Origin: CAYXVF01 sp964468125
GTDB taxonomy: Bacteria; Myxococcota; XYA12-FULL-58-9; CAYXVF01
Assembly (NCBI GenBank): GCA_964468125.1
Contig: CAYXVF010000050.1
Span: 1 to 43,877, forward strand
Length of the DNA stretch: 43,877 nucleotides
Reading direction: 5' to 3'
Part shown: positions 16,985 through 24,069 of the stretch, piece by piece
How the letters are laid out: every line of letters begins with the position of its first letter
Numbering within the stretch: the first letter of the stretch is position 1
Notes under the pieces: model-generated
Database searches by the model: none
Told to the model about the DNA's origin: nothing
The model's input: the letters and a program-made list of their open reading frames with translations, nothing else
Translations under genes and position numbers: made by a program

Positions 16985-19480
16985 TCAGCGAGGCGCCGAG
17001 CCCCCAGCCCCCTCTTCCACCAAAGCTTCGAGCTTGCGTGCGTCGCGCGCCGCCTCCGCCTCCACGCGCCGCGTCTCGATCGCCTCGCGCATGGTCGCCG
17101 TCCGGGCGAGGCCTGGCTTCATCGAGTCGATCCGTTGCAGCTCGTCGAGGGCGCCGCGGTAGTCGCCGATTCGGTCGCGGAGCAAAGCGATCGAAAAGCG
17201 GATGCCCACGTCATCGGGGATTCGGTCCCTCGCGCGCTCGTACTCGCGCAGGGCACGCTGGGTCTGGCCTTCCGCGAGATAGATCTGACCGAGGAGCCCA
17301 TGGGCCCGTCCCGCCTCGGCGGGCCGCGCGGTGCGGGCGAGAAGCTTCTTCGCGACTTCCCTGGCCTCTGTGTACTGCTTCGCGCGCACCAGCGCGTTCG
17401 CCTGCAGTCGCATCAGCTCCGCCGAGGGCCCGACGATTTCGAGTCCACGCTGAAGCACTGTGCTCGCCTCTCCGATACGCCCCAGGGCGAGAAGCGCCTC
17501 GGCCTGAATGCGGTAGCCGTTGGAACGCTGCGGCGCGATCTCCCGGAGACGTTCCGCGGACTTCAGCATGCCCTCGTAGTCCCGCCGGGCTTTCGCCACT
17601 CGCGCCGCTATTTCATGCCGCTCCGGGTGCGCCGTGAGCTCAGGCGTGGACACCAAGGCGAGCGCGCCGTCGAGCTCGCCTTCGCGCAACAGAGTCTGCG
17701 CCACCGCCAGACGTCGATCGTCCGAATCGCCGATGTAACGCAGCAGCCACTGAGAGTCTTCCGTGAGAGCCACGACCTCTGAAACGAGCACGTACCTCGG
17801 TGCGCCGCTTTCATCGGCGAGTCGATATTCGAGCATCGCCTGGGCGGGGATCCCCAGTCGCCATAGCGTCTGCCCCGCTAGGCGATGGGGGCTCGACTCG
17901 AGGGGAGCCCGCACCATGCTGCGGTTGATCCATTGCAGGGCCGCCTTGGCACCCTCCGGCTCCTGCAGCTGCCGCGCGCCGACCATCAGGGGCAGGACGA
18001 AATCTGCCGGGTGGCGGGTGACAGCCTCGCGCGCACGCTCCATGAAATCGGGGATTTCCTCTCGGGCCGCCGCGCGCAGCGCTTCCGTGTCGCGATCGAT
18101 CTGATGCGCGATCGCAGGATAGGCGAGCCCCATGGCGAGCACGGCGCAGGCACCGGCGGTGAGCACCACCGCACGACGGGGAAGACGCAGGAAGCGCCGG
18201 CTACTGGAAGAGTGGCGCCGACGGCTTCGATGCGGGTTCGCGACCACGACGGTCGCGACCAGAACCGCGGGCAGCGATACGCCGGTGACCGAGAGATTGA
18301 AGTCGGCGAGGTTGTGGACGGCGAGAAACAGGAGTGCCGAGAGGCCGGCGATCCGGAGCGGATCATCGCCGAGGCGCTTGAACGCCACGACGGCTGACCA
18401 GAGCGCGAGGGCCACCATCACGGCGCCGAGGAGCACCCCCCAATCCACGAGCGGCTGCACCCACTCGTTTTCGAGATGGGTGAAGGTCTTCGAGGCGAGA
18501 CGATCCTGGTGCGCGGGGTAGACGAAGCCCATCGCCCCCCGCCCCACCCCGAGCACCCCGTAGTCCGAGAGCAGGCTCGGCACCGCCTGGAGAATGAAGG
18601 TCTTGGAGACCGCGTCCGAATCGCCGAGGGTCCACAGCTCGTGCACAATCTCCGCGTAGGCCAGGTAGCTCGCCACGACCAGGGCGCCGGCCGCCACCAG
18701 CTGCGCGGTGAGCAGGCTCCTGCCGGTGAGACGCTCGCGCAAGAACAGAAGGAGCACGCAGACGCCGAGCGCCCCAAAAAAGGCGAGAATCCCTCCGCGA
18801 GAAAGGGTGAGGACGACGCCGGCGGCGCACAACACGCTGACGAGCGCCCAGCTGATCCGCGAGCGGTCGCGCACCGCGATTGCGAGCCCCAACGCCAAGA
18901 ACGCACCAACGCCCATGAACGCAGCCGCATGGTTTGGGTTTACGAAGGACGTGGGAAAGGGCGGCGCGGACACCATGATCCCGTAGGCGGTCTTCCAACC
19001 GGCGAGTTGGTGCACGAGCCCGAGGACGAACACCGCGGCTCCAGCGAGAGCAACGCCACCGAAGAGATCGCGCGGCCGGCGAATGAAGAGCTCATGGGAA
19101 ACGAGCGCCCCCATCAGCAGCACGATCAGCTTGAGCTCCTCGTGGCTCGTCGCTGGCGCGTCGAGCGTCACCGGCACGAGCCAACTGGGACTCTCCACGG
19201 CTGATGCGTGCAGATAGGCGGTCGCCGGGGACATCAGCTCCAGCACAAAGAGCGGCAGCGGCGTGAGCTGAAACAGAGTGGCAACAGCCGCGAGGGCGAT
19301 GAGGAAGAACGGTGGTCCGACGGTGAGCCGGTGGTGATTCGCCGCGGTCGCAAAGAGGACTCCGGCGATCGCGCACATCAGCAGCGCCGCGCCGAAATTG
19401 ATCTCCGGGTGGGCGCCGCCCAAGGCGAGAGCCAAGAAGAAGACACACCCGATCACACCGATGCGTGCGGCGGCTCGCAC
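16985..19480 (-). CDS. O-antigen ligase/polymerase-like membrane protein with C-terminal TPR domain
   Basis: 831 aa, GTG start at 19480, the first in the frame and just before the first membrane helix. About eleven hydrophobic helices cover residues 1-470, including the region with FVNPNHAAAFMG (residues ~179-190) and the LSRGG motif (~226-230); the RG within the SRG turn is typical of O-antigen ligase (WaaL) and Wzy polymerases. A tetratricopeptide-like helical region occupies about 490-831. WaaL/Wzy proteins with fused TPRs transfer or polymerise lipid-linked glycans at the periplasmic face. Here it lies 56 bp downstream of the Wza-like gene, so polymerase for the exported polysaccharide is the likelier role. 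Confidence 0.85.
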   Translation of the reverse strand: MRAAARIGVIGCVFFLALALGGAHPEINFGAALLMCAIAGVLFATAANHHRLTVGPPFFLIALAAVATLFQLTPLPLFVLELMSPATAYLHASAVESPSWLVPVTLDAPATSHEELKLIVLLMGALVSHELFIRRPRDLFGGVALAGAAVFVLGLVHQLAGWKTAYGIMVSAPPFPTSFVNPNHAAAFMGVGAFLALGLAIAVRDRSRISWALVSVLCAAGVVLTLSRGGILAFFGALGVCVLLLFLRERLTGRSLLTAQLVAAGALVVASYLAYAEIVHELWTLGDSDAVSKTFILQAVPSLLSDYGVLGVGRGAMGFVYPAHQDRLASKTFTHLENEWVQPLVDWGVLLGAVMVALALWSAVVAFKRLGDDPLRIAGLSALLFLAVHNLADFNLSVTGVSLPAVLVATVVVANPHRSRRRHSSSSRRFLRLPRRAVVLTAGACAVLAMGLAYPAIAHQIDRDTEALRAAAREEIPDFMERAREAVTRHPADFVLPLMVGARQLQEPEGAKAALQWINRSMVRAPLESSPHRLAGQTLWRLGIPAQAMLEYRLADESGAPRYVLVSEVVALTEDSQWLLRYIGDSDDRRLAVAQTLLREGELDGALALVSTPELTAHPERHEIAARVAKARRDYEGMLKSAERLREIAPQRSNGYRIQAEALLALGRIGEASTVLQRGLEIVGPSAELMRLQANALVRAKQYTEAREVAKKLLARTARPAEAGRAHGLLGQIYLAEGQTQRALREYERARDRIPDDVGIRFSIALLRDRIGDYRGALDELQRIDSMKPGLARTATMREAIETRRVEAEAARDARKLEALVEEGAGGSAPR

Positions 19481-19536
19481 GTTGTCCCGGCGGAGTCCGC
19501 GACGTACCCAACGCGCGATCCGATGGGCCGGCTCGT

Positions 19537-20133
19537 TCAGAACAGGCTCTCCGGCACGTAGACGATGTCACCGGGGATCAGGAGGAAGTTCTTCGCCCGC
19601 CCTTCGCCGATGTCTTCCACGGGCACCTCGATCTGCTGCTCTTTGCCGTCGATGAGCCGGGTGACGTAGGTGCCGTTCTTTTCCGCCATCGTGTCAAAGC
19701 CGCCCGCCAGGGTGATCGCCTGCACCACGGACATGCCGTCTTCGTAGATGAAGGTTCCCGGGCGTTTCACCTCGCCGAGCACATAGATCTTCTTCGAGTT
19801 GAACTCCTTCACGAAGACCGTGACCTGGGGGTTGCGCAGGTACTCGGAGAAACGCTCCTCGAGGAGCGAACCGATGTCTCCCGGCGACATGCCCGCGACC
19901 TTCACCCGGCCGGCGAGGGGTACGGAGATCGCACCGTCCGAGTCGACGCGGTGCGTGCCACTGAGCTCTTCTTCATTGAAGACGCGAACATCGAAGACGT
20001 CCCCAACGCCGATGGTACTCGCCGGTGCGACCTCCGGCGGAGATTCGGGGTCGGCATTCGGATCCGGTTGGGTCTCAGCCGCCGGTGCGCAGGCGCAGAG
20101 AACCATCACGAGGAGGGCGCGTTTCACGACCAT
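19537..20133 (-). CDS. Wza-like polysaccharide export lipoprotein
   Basis: 198 aa from ATG 20133, chosen because it starts the signal peptide (MVVKRALLVMVLCACAP) with a possible lipobox at LCAC and GGGAGG about 12 bp upstream. The poly-export domain (IGVGDVFDVRVFNEEELSG, VPLAGRVKVAGMSPGDI, then YLRNPQVTVFVKEFNSKKIYVLGEV) is followed by one SLBB domain (RPGTFIYEDGMSVVQAITLAGG). It ends LLIPGDIVYVPESLF. This is the short form of the family that makes the outer-membrane or periplasmic channel with a Wzc-type partner, which is on the opposite strand at 12684-15011. Confidence 0.93.
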   Translation of the reverse strand: MVVKRALLVMVLCACAPAAETQPDPNADPESPPEVAPASTIGVGDVFDVRVFNEEELSGTHRVDSDGAISVPLAGRVKVAGMSPGDIGSLLEERFSEYLRNPQVTVFVKEFNSKKIYVLGEVKRPGTFIYEDGMSVVQAITLAGGFDTMAEKNGTYVTRLIDGKEQQIEVPVEDIGEGRAKNFLLIPGDIVYVPESLF

Positions 20134-20181
20134 GGCGATAGCAGCCTCCCTGCGATCGCGCAACGCGACCGCAGGTGCGCC

Positions 20182-20958
20182 TCAGAAACGAAAGCTCCCA
20201 CCTCCACCCACGAGCAGGTCCTGCGCGGAGTCGGACAGGCCAAAACGCGCATAGACGTCGAGCTGAAAGTCGTCGTTGACGAGGTAGAGCGCGCCGGCGT
20301 CCGCGGCGGTGACGGAGTCTCCGTCATCGAGAGGGACCTGCCCAAAGGCCTCGGCGAAGAAACCCAAGCCCTCAGGAAGAACGTCCGGGTGAATGCCAAA
20401 AGACGTTGCCCAGCGAAAACCGTCGCTGAAGAACTCCCGGTCTTCGAGAGGAATGCTGAGCCCCACGTTCGCGGTAAAGCTCAAAGCCGGCAGCAGATCC
20501 CACTCCGCGGAGACCGTCGGGCGTAGCACCCAGAGATTGCCGGTGACGTCGTCGCTCCCGATCGGCATCCGTATCGCGGCGAGAATACCCACGCTCGGGA
20601 CCGCGCCGTTGCTGTCGAGAATGTGGACTTTTCCGCCGAGCTCGAGGTCCGCAAGGCCGCTGGCGGTCAGGTCGTCACCGCCCGGATTCTCGACGGTGAA
20701 ACGCTCGAACACCGTACCTTCCGCATGGACCTCAAAGCCATCGATGATTCCCAGGCGAAGCTTGGTCGGAAAGCTCAACGAGGACCCGTCGACCCCGTTG
20801 ATGGAGTTGCTTCCAAACTCCGCTCCGGTCTCCACCTGAAGGCTGCCCTCGGGGACCGTGAGGCTGGACTCCGCAACACTCGGGCGGTCCGTGACGATCG
20901 GTGGCCGCGAGCCCGGACCCGTGACGGCGAGAGGGATTGCGAGAAGAAGAGCGAGCAT
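20182..20958 (-). CDS. Outer-membrane beta-barrel protein (MetA-degradation/transporter-like)
   Basis: 258 aa from ATG 20958, chosen for a GGGAGGTG ribosome site and because it opens the signal peptide (MLALLLAIPLAVTGPGS). Mature protein begins with PPIVTDRPSVAESSLTVPEG, the start pattern of the phenol-MetA-type transporter family, followed by regularly alternating beta strands and a terminal aromatic residue (GGGGSFRF), as in outer-membrane barrels. In the same minus-strand unit as the Wza-like gene (48 bp apart), so it may help secrete or anchor the polysaccharide; the family alone does not tell the substrate. Confidence 0.8.
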   Translation of the reverse strand: MLALLLAIPLAVTGPGSRPPIVTDRPSVAESSLTVPEGSLQVETGAEFGSNSINGVDGSSLSFPTKLRLGIIDGFEVHAEGTVFERFTVENPGGDDLTASGLADLELGGKVHILDSNGAVPSVGILAAIRMPIGSDDVTGNLWVLRPTVSAEWDLLPALSFTANVGLSIPLEDREFFSDGFRWATSFGIHPDVLPEGLGFFAEAFGQVPLDDGDSVTAADAGALYLVNDDFQLDVYARFGLSDSAQDLLVGGGGSFRF

Positions 20959-21432
20959 GGGGCACCTCCCTGGTTGGACTCGATCTTCAGGGCAGCAGCG
21001 GGGTGAACGCAAGCCAGCCCACCGCGCGCGACTGATATGCGAAATCCTGGCGCATGCCCAATTGGTTTTGCCTCGGCGTGCGTTCGGAATCGGCAGTGAA
21101 GTACGGCCGGTTGGTGCTTTTCGGACCTCTCCGGTAACGGGTCACAGATTCGGCCCTCGGTCTCCAATCGAGACTCCCACCCCGCGCGAGTCTTCGACGC
21201 GTGCGCCCTCCGCGGCTTACAAACCGACAATTCCCGCTCTCAGACGGGCCGAACGACCGTCTAATCGGCGATTCCGATCGGAGATGAAATCTTGGCGCAA
21301 CCCGCGCCCTGCGCGCGCGATAACAACGATGCCTACCCAAAGGCATCCGGAGCGGCCTCGTCTCAGGGCATGGAACGGGCCACCGTCGCTCCCCCTCAAA
21401 CCCCACAAGAGCCCTAGAAACGGCAACTCATC
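20959..21432. other. Divergent intergenic region with two adjacent hairpins
   Basis: 474 bp between the barrel gene (-) and the L,D-transpeptidase gene (+); I see no credible gene in it. Two hairpins stand side by side: AGACGG (21242-21247) with CCGTCT (21257-21262), and ATCGG (21264-21268) with CCGAT (21274-21278). AGGGC near 21368 can also pair with GCCCT near 21413. They could form a structured leader, but I match them to no known RNA family. Confidence 0.4.
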
Positions 21433-22629
21433 ATGACGGTGCACGCGGTTTCACCGCGTACGCTCACGCGTGCGTGGTCAGATCCCATGGCTCGAGCAGC
21501 CACCGGCGCCCTGGTGCGTCGACTCTTCTCGAGGGACGTCCGTTCGGACGCGGCCTTCGCCCAGCGACCAGTGCCCACCACCGCCTCGCTCCAGCTCGCC
21601 GCATCCACCGCTCCGGGAGTGCAGCTCGGCGCCTCGCCCGCCGTCGCCCAAGCATCGGCCGCTCAGTTTCTACACCCCGACCTCCCGAGCATTCGTCGCC
21701 TCTCCTCCGAGCGGTTGCGGGACATGGCCTATGGCTTCCAGGACCCCTATGCGGCGCTGCTGCAGGAGCAGCTCGGGATCGTGCTGGGACGCGACATCAC
21801 CGTGGACGGCTTGCCTGGAGCCGGGACCGAAACCGCCATCGTCGAGTTCAACGAGCGCTACGGGATCCCCGGCAACACCTCGGTGTTCGGGCCTGGCGCC
21901 TGGCAAAAGCTCATGGAGCTGCGCGGCGGCCCCGGCGGACTGCGTCCTGAGTGGCACCACGATTTCGATGAAGCGACCGTTCGGACCCAGCTCGTTGCGG
22001 CCGTGGAGGCGACCGGCGAGGAGATCAGCGCCGGCGCCATCGAGACTCTGACCCGTGCCTACGCGAATTTCCTGGAGAGCGAAGACGGTGTGCTCGTCCG
22101 CTCGCCCCTCGTCTACCTGGCCGACTACGGTCAGCGCTACGCCACCACCGAGCGCGGTTGGGTCTTTGACCTGAGCCGCGGCGAGCTCGTGGAGGGCCCG
22201 TTTCACATCGCACACGGCCGTGGCTCGGACGCAAACGACGGCGGCGCGCACCGGATCGCCGGGAGCTTCGACGCCCCCTATGGCTCCGAGGCGTCGCCCT
22301 TCAGCGACCGGCCAGAGAGCAATGAGAACAACCTGGGGCTCTTCACCACGCGGCCAGGTCACTACCACTCGGCAAACTTCAACGCGGCGGGGCTGCGTTT
22401 GGACGGTCGCTCGGAAGGCTACAACGATCGCTCCCTCGACCGGGCGGTCCTCGTGCACGGCGCTTGGTACGTCGATCCGAGCAAGGGCCACTACGGGCGC
22501 TCGCTCTCCTGCCAGGCGATGTCGGTGGCGCGGGCGAACCGACTCCTGCCCACCCTCACCTCGGCGGTGGTCTTCAACTACGCGCCGGTGCCCTCCTGGC
22601 TCGAAGGAGACCCGCTGCTGCAAGACTGA
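21433..22629 (+). CDS. L,D-transpeptidase (YkuD_2 type) with peptidoglycan-binding-like domain
   Basis: 398 aa. Middle part (about 110-170, with GRDITVDGLPGAGTETAIVE) resembles a peptidoglycan-binding domain. The C-terminal half is the murein L,D-transpeptidase type: RGWVFDLSRGELVEGPFHIAHG, NNLGLFTTRPG, NAAGLRLDGRSEGYNDRSLD, with His342 (LVHGAWYV) and the nucleophile Cys360 in GRSLSCQAMSV. It would make 3-3 crosslinks or attach proteins to murein in the periplasm. The first 80 residues are Ala/Ser-rich without a clear signal peptide; another start (ATG 21487) does not create one, so export is unexplained. No ribosome site is obvious at 21433. Confidence 0.8.
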   Translation: MTVHAVSPRTLTRAWSDPMARAATGALVRRLFSRDVRSDAAFAQRPVPTTASLQLAASTAPGVQLGASPAVAQASAAQFLHPDLPSIRRLSSERLRDMAYGFQDPYAALLQEQLGIVLGRDITVDGLPGAGTETAIVEFNERYGIPGNTSVFGPGAWQKLMELRGGPGGLRPEWHHDFDEATVRTQLVAAVEATGEEISAGAIETLTRAYANFLESEDGVLVRSPLVYLADYGQRYATTERGWVFDLSRGELVEGPFHIAHGRGSDANDGGAHRIAGSFDAPYGSEASPFSDRPESNENNLGLFTTRPGHYHSANFNAAGLRLDGRSEGYNDRSLDRAVLVHGAWYVDPSKGHYGRSLSCQAMSVARANRLLPTLTSAVVFNYAPVPSWLEGDPLLQD

Positions 22630-22852
22630 GTGTCAGAATCGAACTCGAAGAGTGTAAACGGGGGGCGGTGACGTCCCGCCCGGATCATCACCTGGGGGTG
22701 GATCCGGACCGATCCGCGCGATGGCGTCGCAGGCGCGGTACCGGGCCCCCGAGCCCCCGAATGGCCCCAGGGCGCCGAGACCCTCGCTTCAGTGAATAAT
22801 CGCAGAAGAGCCGACGTCAGAGCGGTCAGTTTCAAATCCGGGGGTTTTCGAG

Positions 22853-23272
22853 ATGAGGCGATGGATGGCAGCAGCGGCGATCGCGGCCGCGGGGTTGGGG
22901 TGTAACGACGGCGTGGACGGCGCCTGTTCGGACTTGTGCAACGACGTAGCGGCGTGTTTCGGGGCTCAGGCGAGCGGCGACGAAATCGCCGAATGCGAGA
23001 ACGACTGCGTGCAAGGCTTTGCGGAGCTGCCGAGCGAGTGTGAAGACGCGGCGGTAGAGATCATCAACTGCACGGGCGAAGCCCTCTGTGGCGAAGGTGA
23101 CCTCGAGGGCTGCGCGAGCGGCATCGAGATTCCGGAGGGATGCGAAGCCGCACTCGAGGACGGAAGCAGCGGCTCCTGCTGCGCCGCGGACGACCCCTGC
23201 GACTGGGCGAACGACGGCTTCTGCGACTGCAGTGGCAGCTTCTCTTGGGATGCCGCCGACTGCAGCGGATGA
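22853..23272 (+). CDS. Cys-rich lipoprotein, unknown
   Basis: 139 aa. Signal peptide with lipobox AGLGC (MRRWMAAAAIAAAGLGC), then about 18 cysteines in pairs (SDLCNDVAACFGAQ, ENDCVQGF, ...SCCAADDPCDWANDGFCDC). Repeated disulphide-type Cys patterns and acidic composition are typical of small myxobacterial surface lipoproteins of unknown function. The final WANDGFCDCSGSFSWDAADC resembles the Asp/Asn-rich calcium or Lin-12/Notch-type repeats, which is only a resemblance. YebC follows after 53 bp with its own promoter-like element. Confidence 0.75.
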   Translation: MRRWMAAAAIAAAGLGCNDGVDGACSDLCNDVAACFGAQASGDEIAECENDCVQGFAELPSECEDAAVEIINCTGEALCGEGDLEGCASGIEIPEGCEAALEDGSSGSCCAADDPCDWANDGFCDCSGSFSWDAADCSG

Positions 23273-23291
23273 GGCCTCGCGCACGCGGTTC

Positions 23292-23319
23292 TTGACCTGT
23301 CCGGCGCTCGTGGTCTTTT
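23292..23319 (+). promoter_or_regulatory. Promoter in front of the yebC-type gene
   Basis: TTGACC (23292-23297), 16 bp, TCTTTT (23314-23319), then 6 bp to ATG 23326. The spacing matches the short-leader pattern seen before other genes of the window; no ribosome site is present. Confidence 0.4.
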
Positions 23320-23325
23320 AGGCCC

Positions 23326-24060
23326 ATGGGACGGACATTCGAGAACCGCAAGCAGGCGATCCTGAAGCGCGGAGCCCGCGACGCCAAGGCCTTCACCAAG
23401 GCAGGCCGTCAGATTTCGGTCGCTGTCAAACAGGGCGGCCCCGATTTAGATGCAAACCCGGCACTGCGCCGCGCGATCCAAAACGCGCGCGCGGTGAGCA
23501 TGCCGAAAGACAAGATCGAAAAAGCGATCGAGAAGGCATCCGGGTCCGCGCAGGGTGAAGACTTCGCGGAGGTCATCTACGAAGGCTACGCGCCCCACGG
23601 CGTCGCGCTCATCGTGGAGACCGTCACCGACAACAACACGCGGACCGTCGCGAACATTCGGAGCCACTTCAAGAAAGGCGGCGGCAGCCTCGGCAACAGC
23701 GGCAGCGTCAGCTTCCTCTTCGACAAGCTCGGCTACTTTCTCGTGGAGCCGGGCGAGCACGATCGCGACGAGCTCGAGCTCGAATTGATCGATCACGGTC
23801 TCGAGGAGCTCGGCGAGGCCAAGGGCGAAGACGGCAAAAACCTCTGGTCCATCTGGTGCTCCTTCGACAGCTTCGGCACCCTTCAGCTCGCCCTCGAAGA
23901 ACGCAAGGTCGAGGTGAAATCCTCCGGCTTTCAGTGGACGCCCAAGACCACCGTCGCCGTATCTCCCGGGGGCGCGGAAGAAGTGAACGGCCTCATCGAT
24001 CGCCTCGAAGACGACGACGACGTGCAAAACGTCTTCTCTAACGCTCAGTGGCCGGACTGA
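23326..24060 (+). CDS. YebC/PmpR family (TACO1-type) protein
   Basis: 244 aa, the standard length. The N-terminus MGRTFENRKQAILKRGARDA is the family start, followed by NPALRRAIQNARAVSMPKDKIEKAI, EGYAPHGVALIVETVTDNNTRT, and the region GGSLGNSGSVSFLFDK. YebC proteins bind DNA as transcription regulators in some species and, in others, act on ribosomes to help translation of proline-rich motifs. Both are family knowledge; the sequence does not decide. The gene stands alone and converges with the glycosyltransferase gene (9 bp between stops). Confidence 0.96.
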   Translation: MGRTFENRKQAILKRGARDAKAFTKAGRQISVAVKQGGPDLDANPALRRAIQNARAVSMPKDKIEKAIEKASGSAQGEDFAEVIYEGYAPHGVALIVETVTDNNTRTVANIRSHFKKGGGSLGNSGSVSFLFDKLGYFLVEPGEHDRDELELELIDHGLEELGEAKGEDGKNLWSIWCSFDSFGTLQLALEERKVEVKSSGFQWTPKTTVAVSPGGAEEVNGLIDRLEDDDDVQNVFSNAQWPD

Positions 24061-24069
24061 GCAACCCCC

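Noticed and set aside
20985..21040. Possible c-di-GMP (GEMM) riboswitch, because of GAACGCAAGCC
   Set aside because: The rest of the aptamer consensus (CAAACC, the GGGACGCAAAGCC helix order) is not present.
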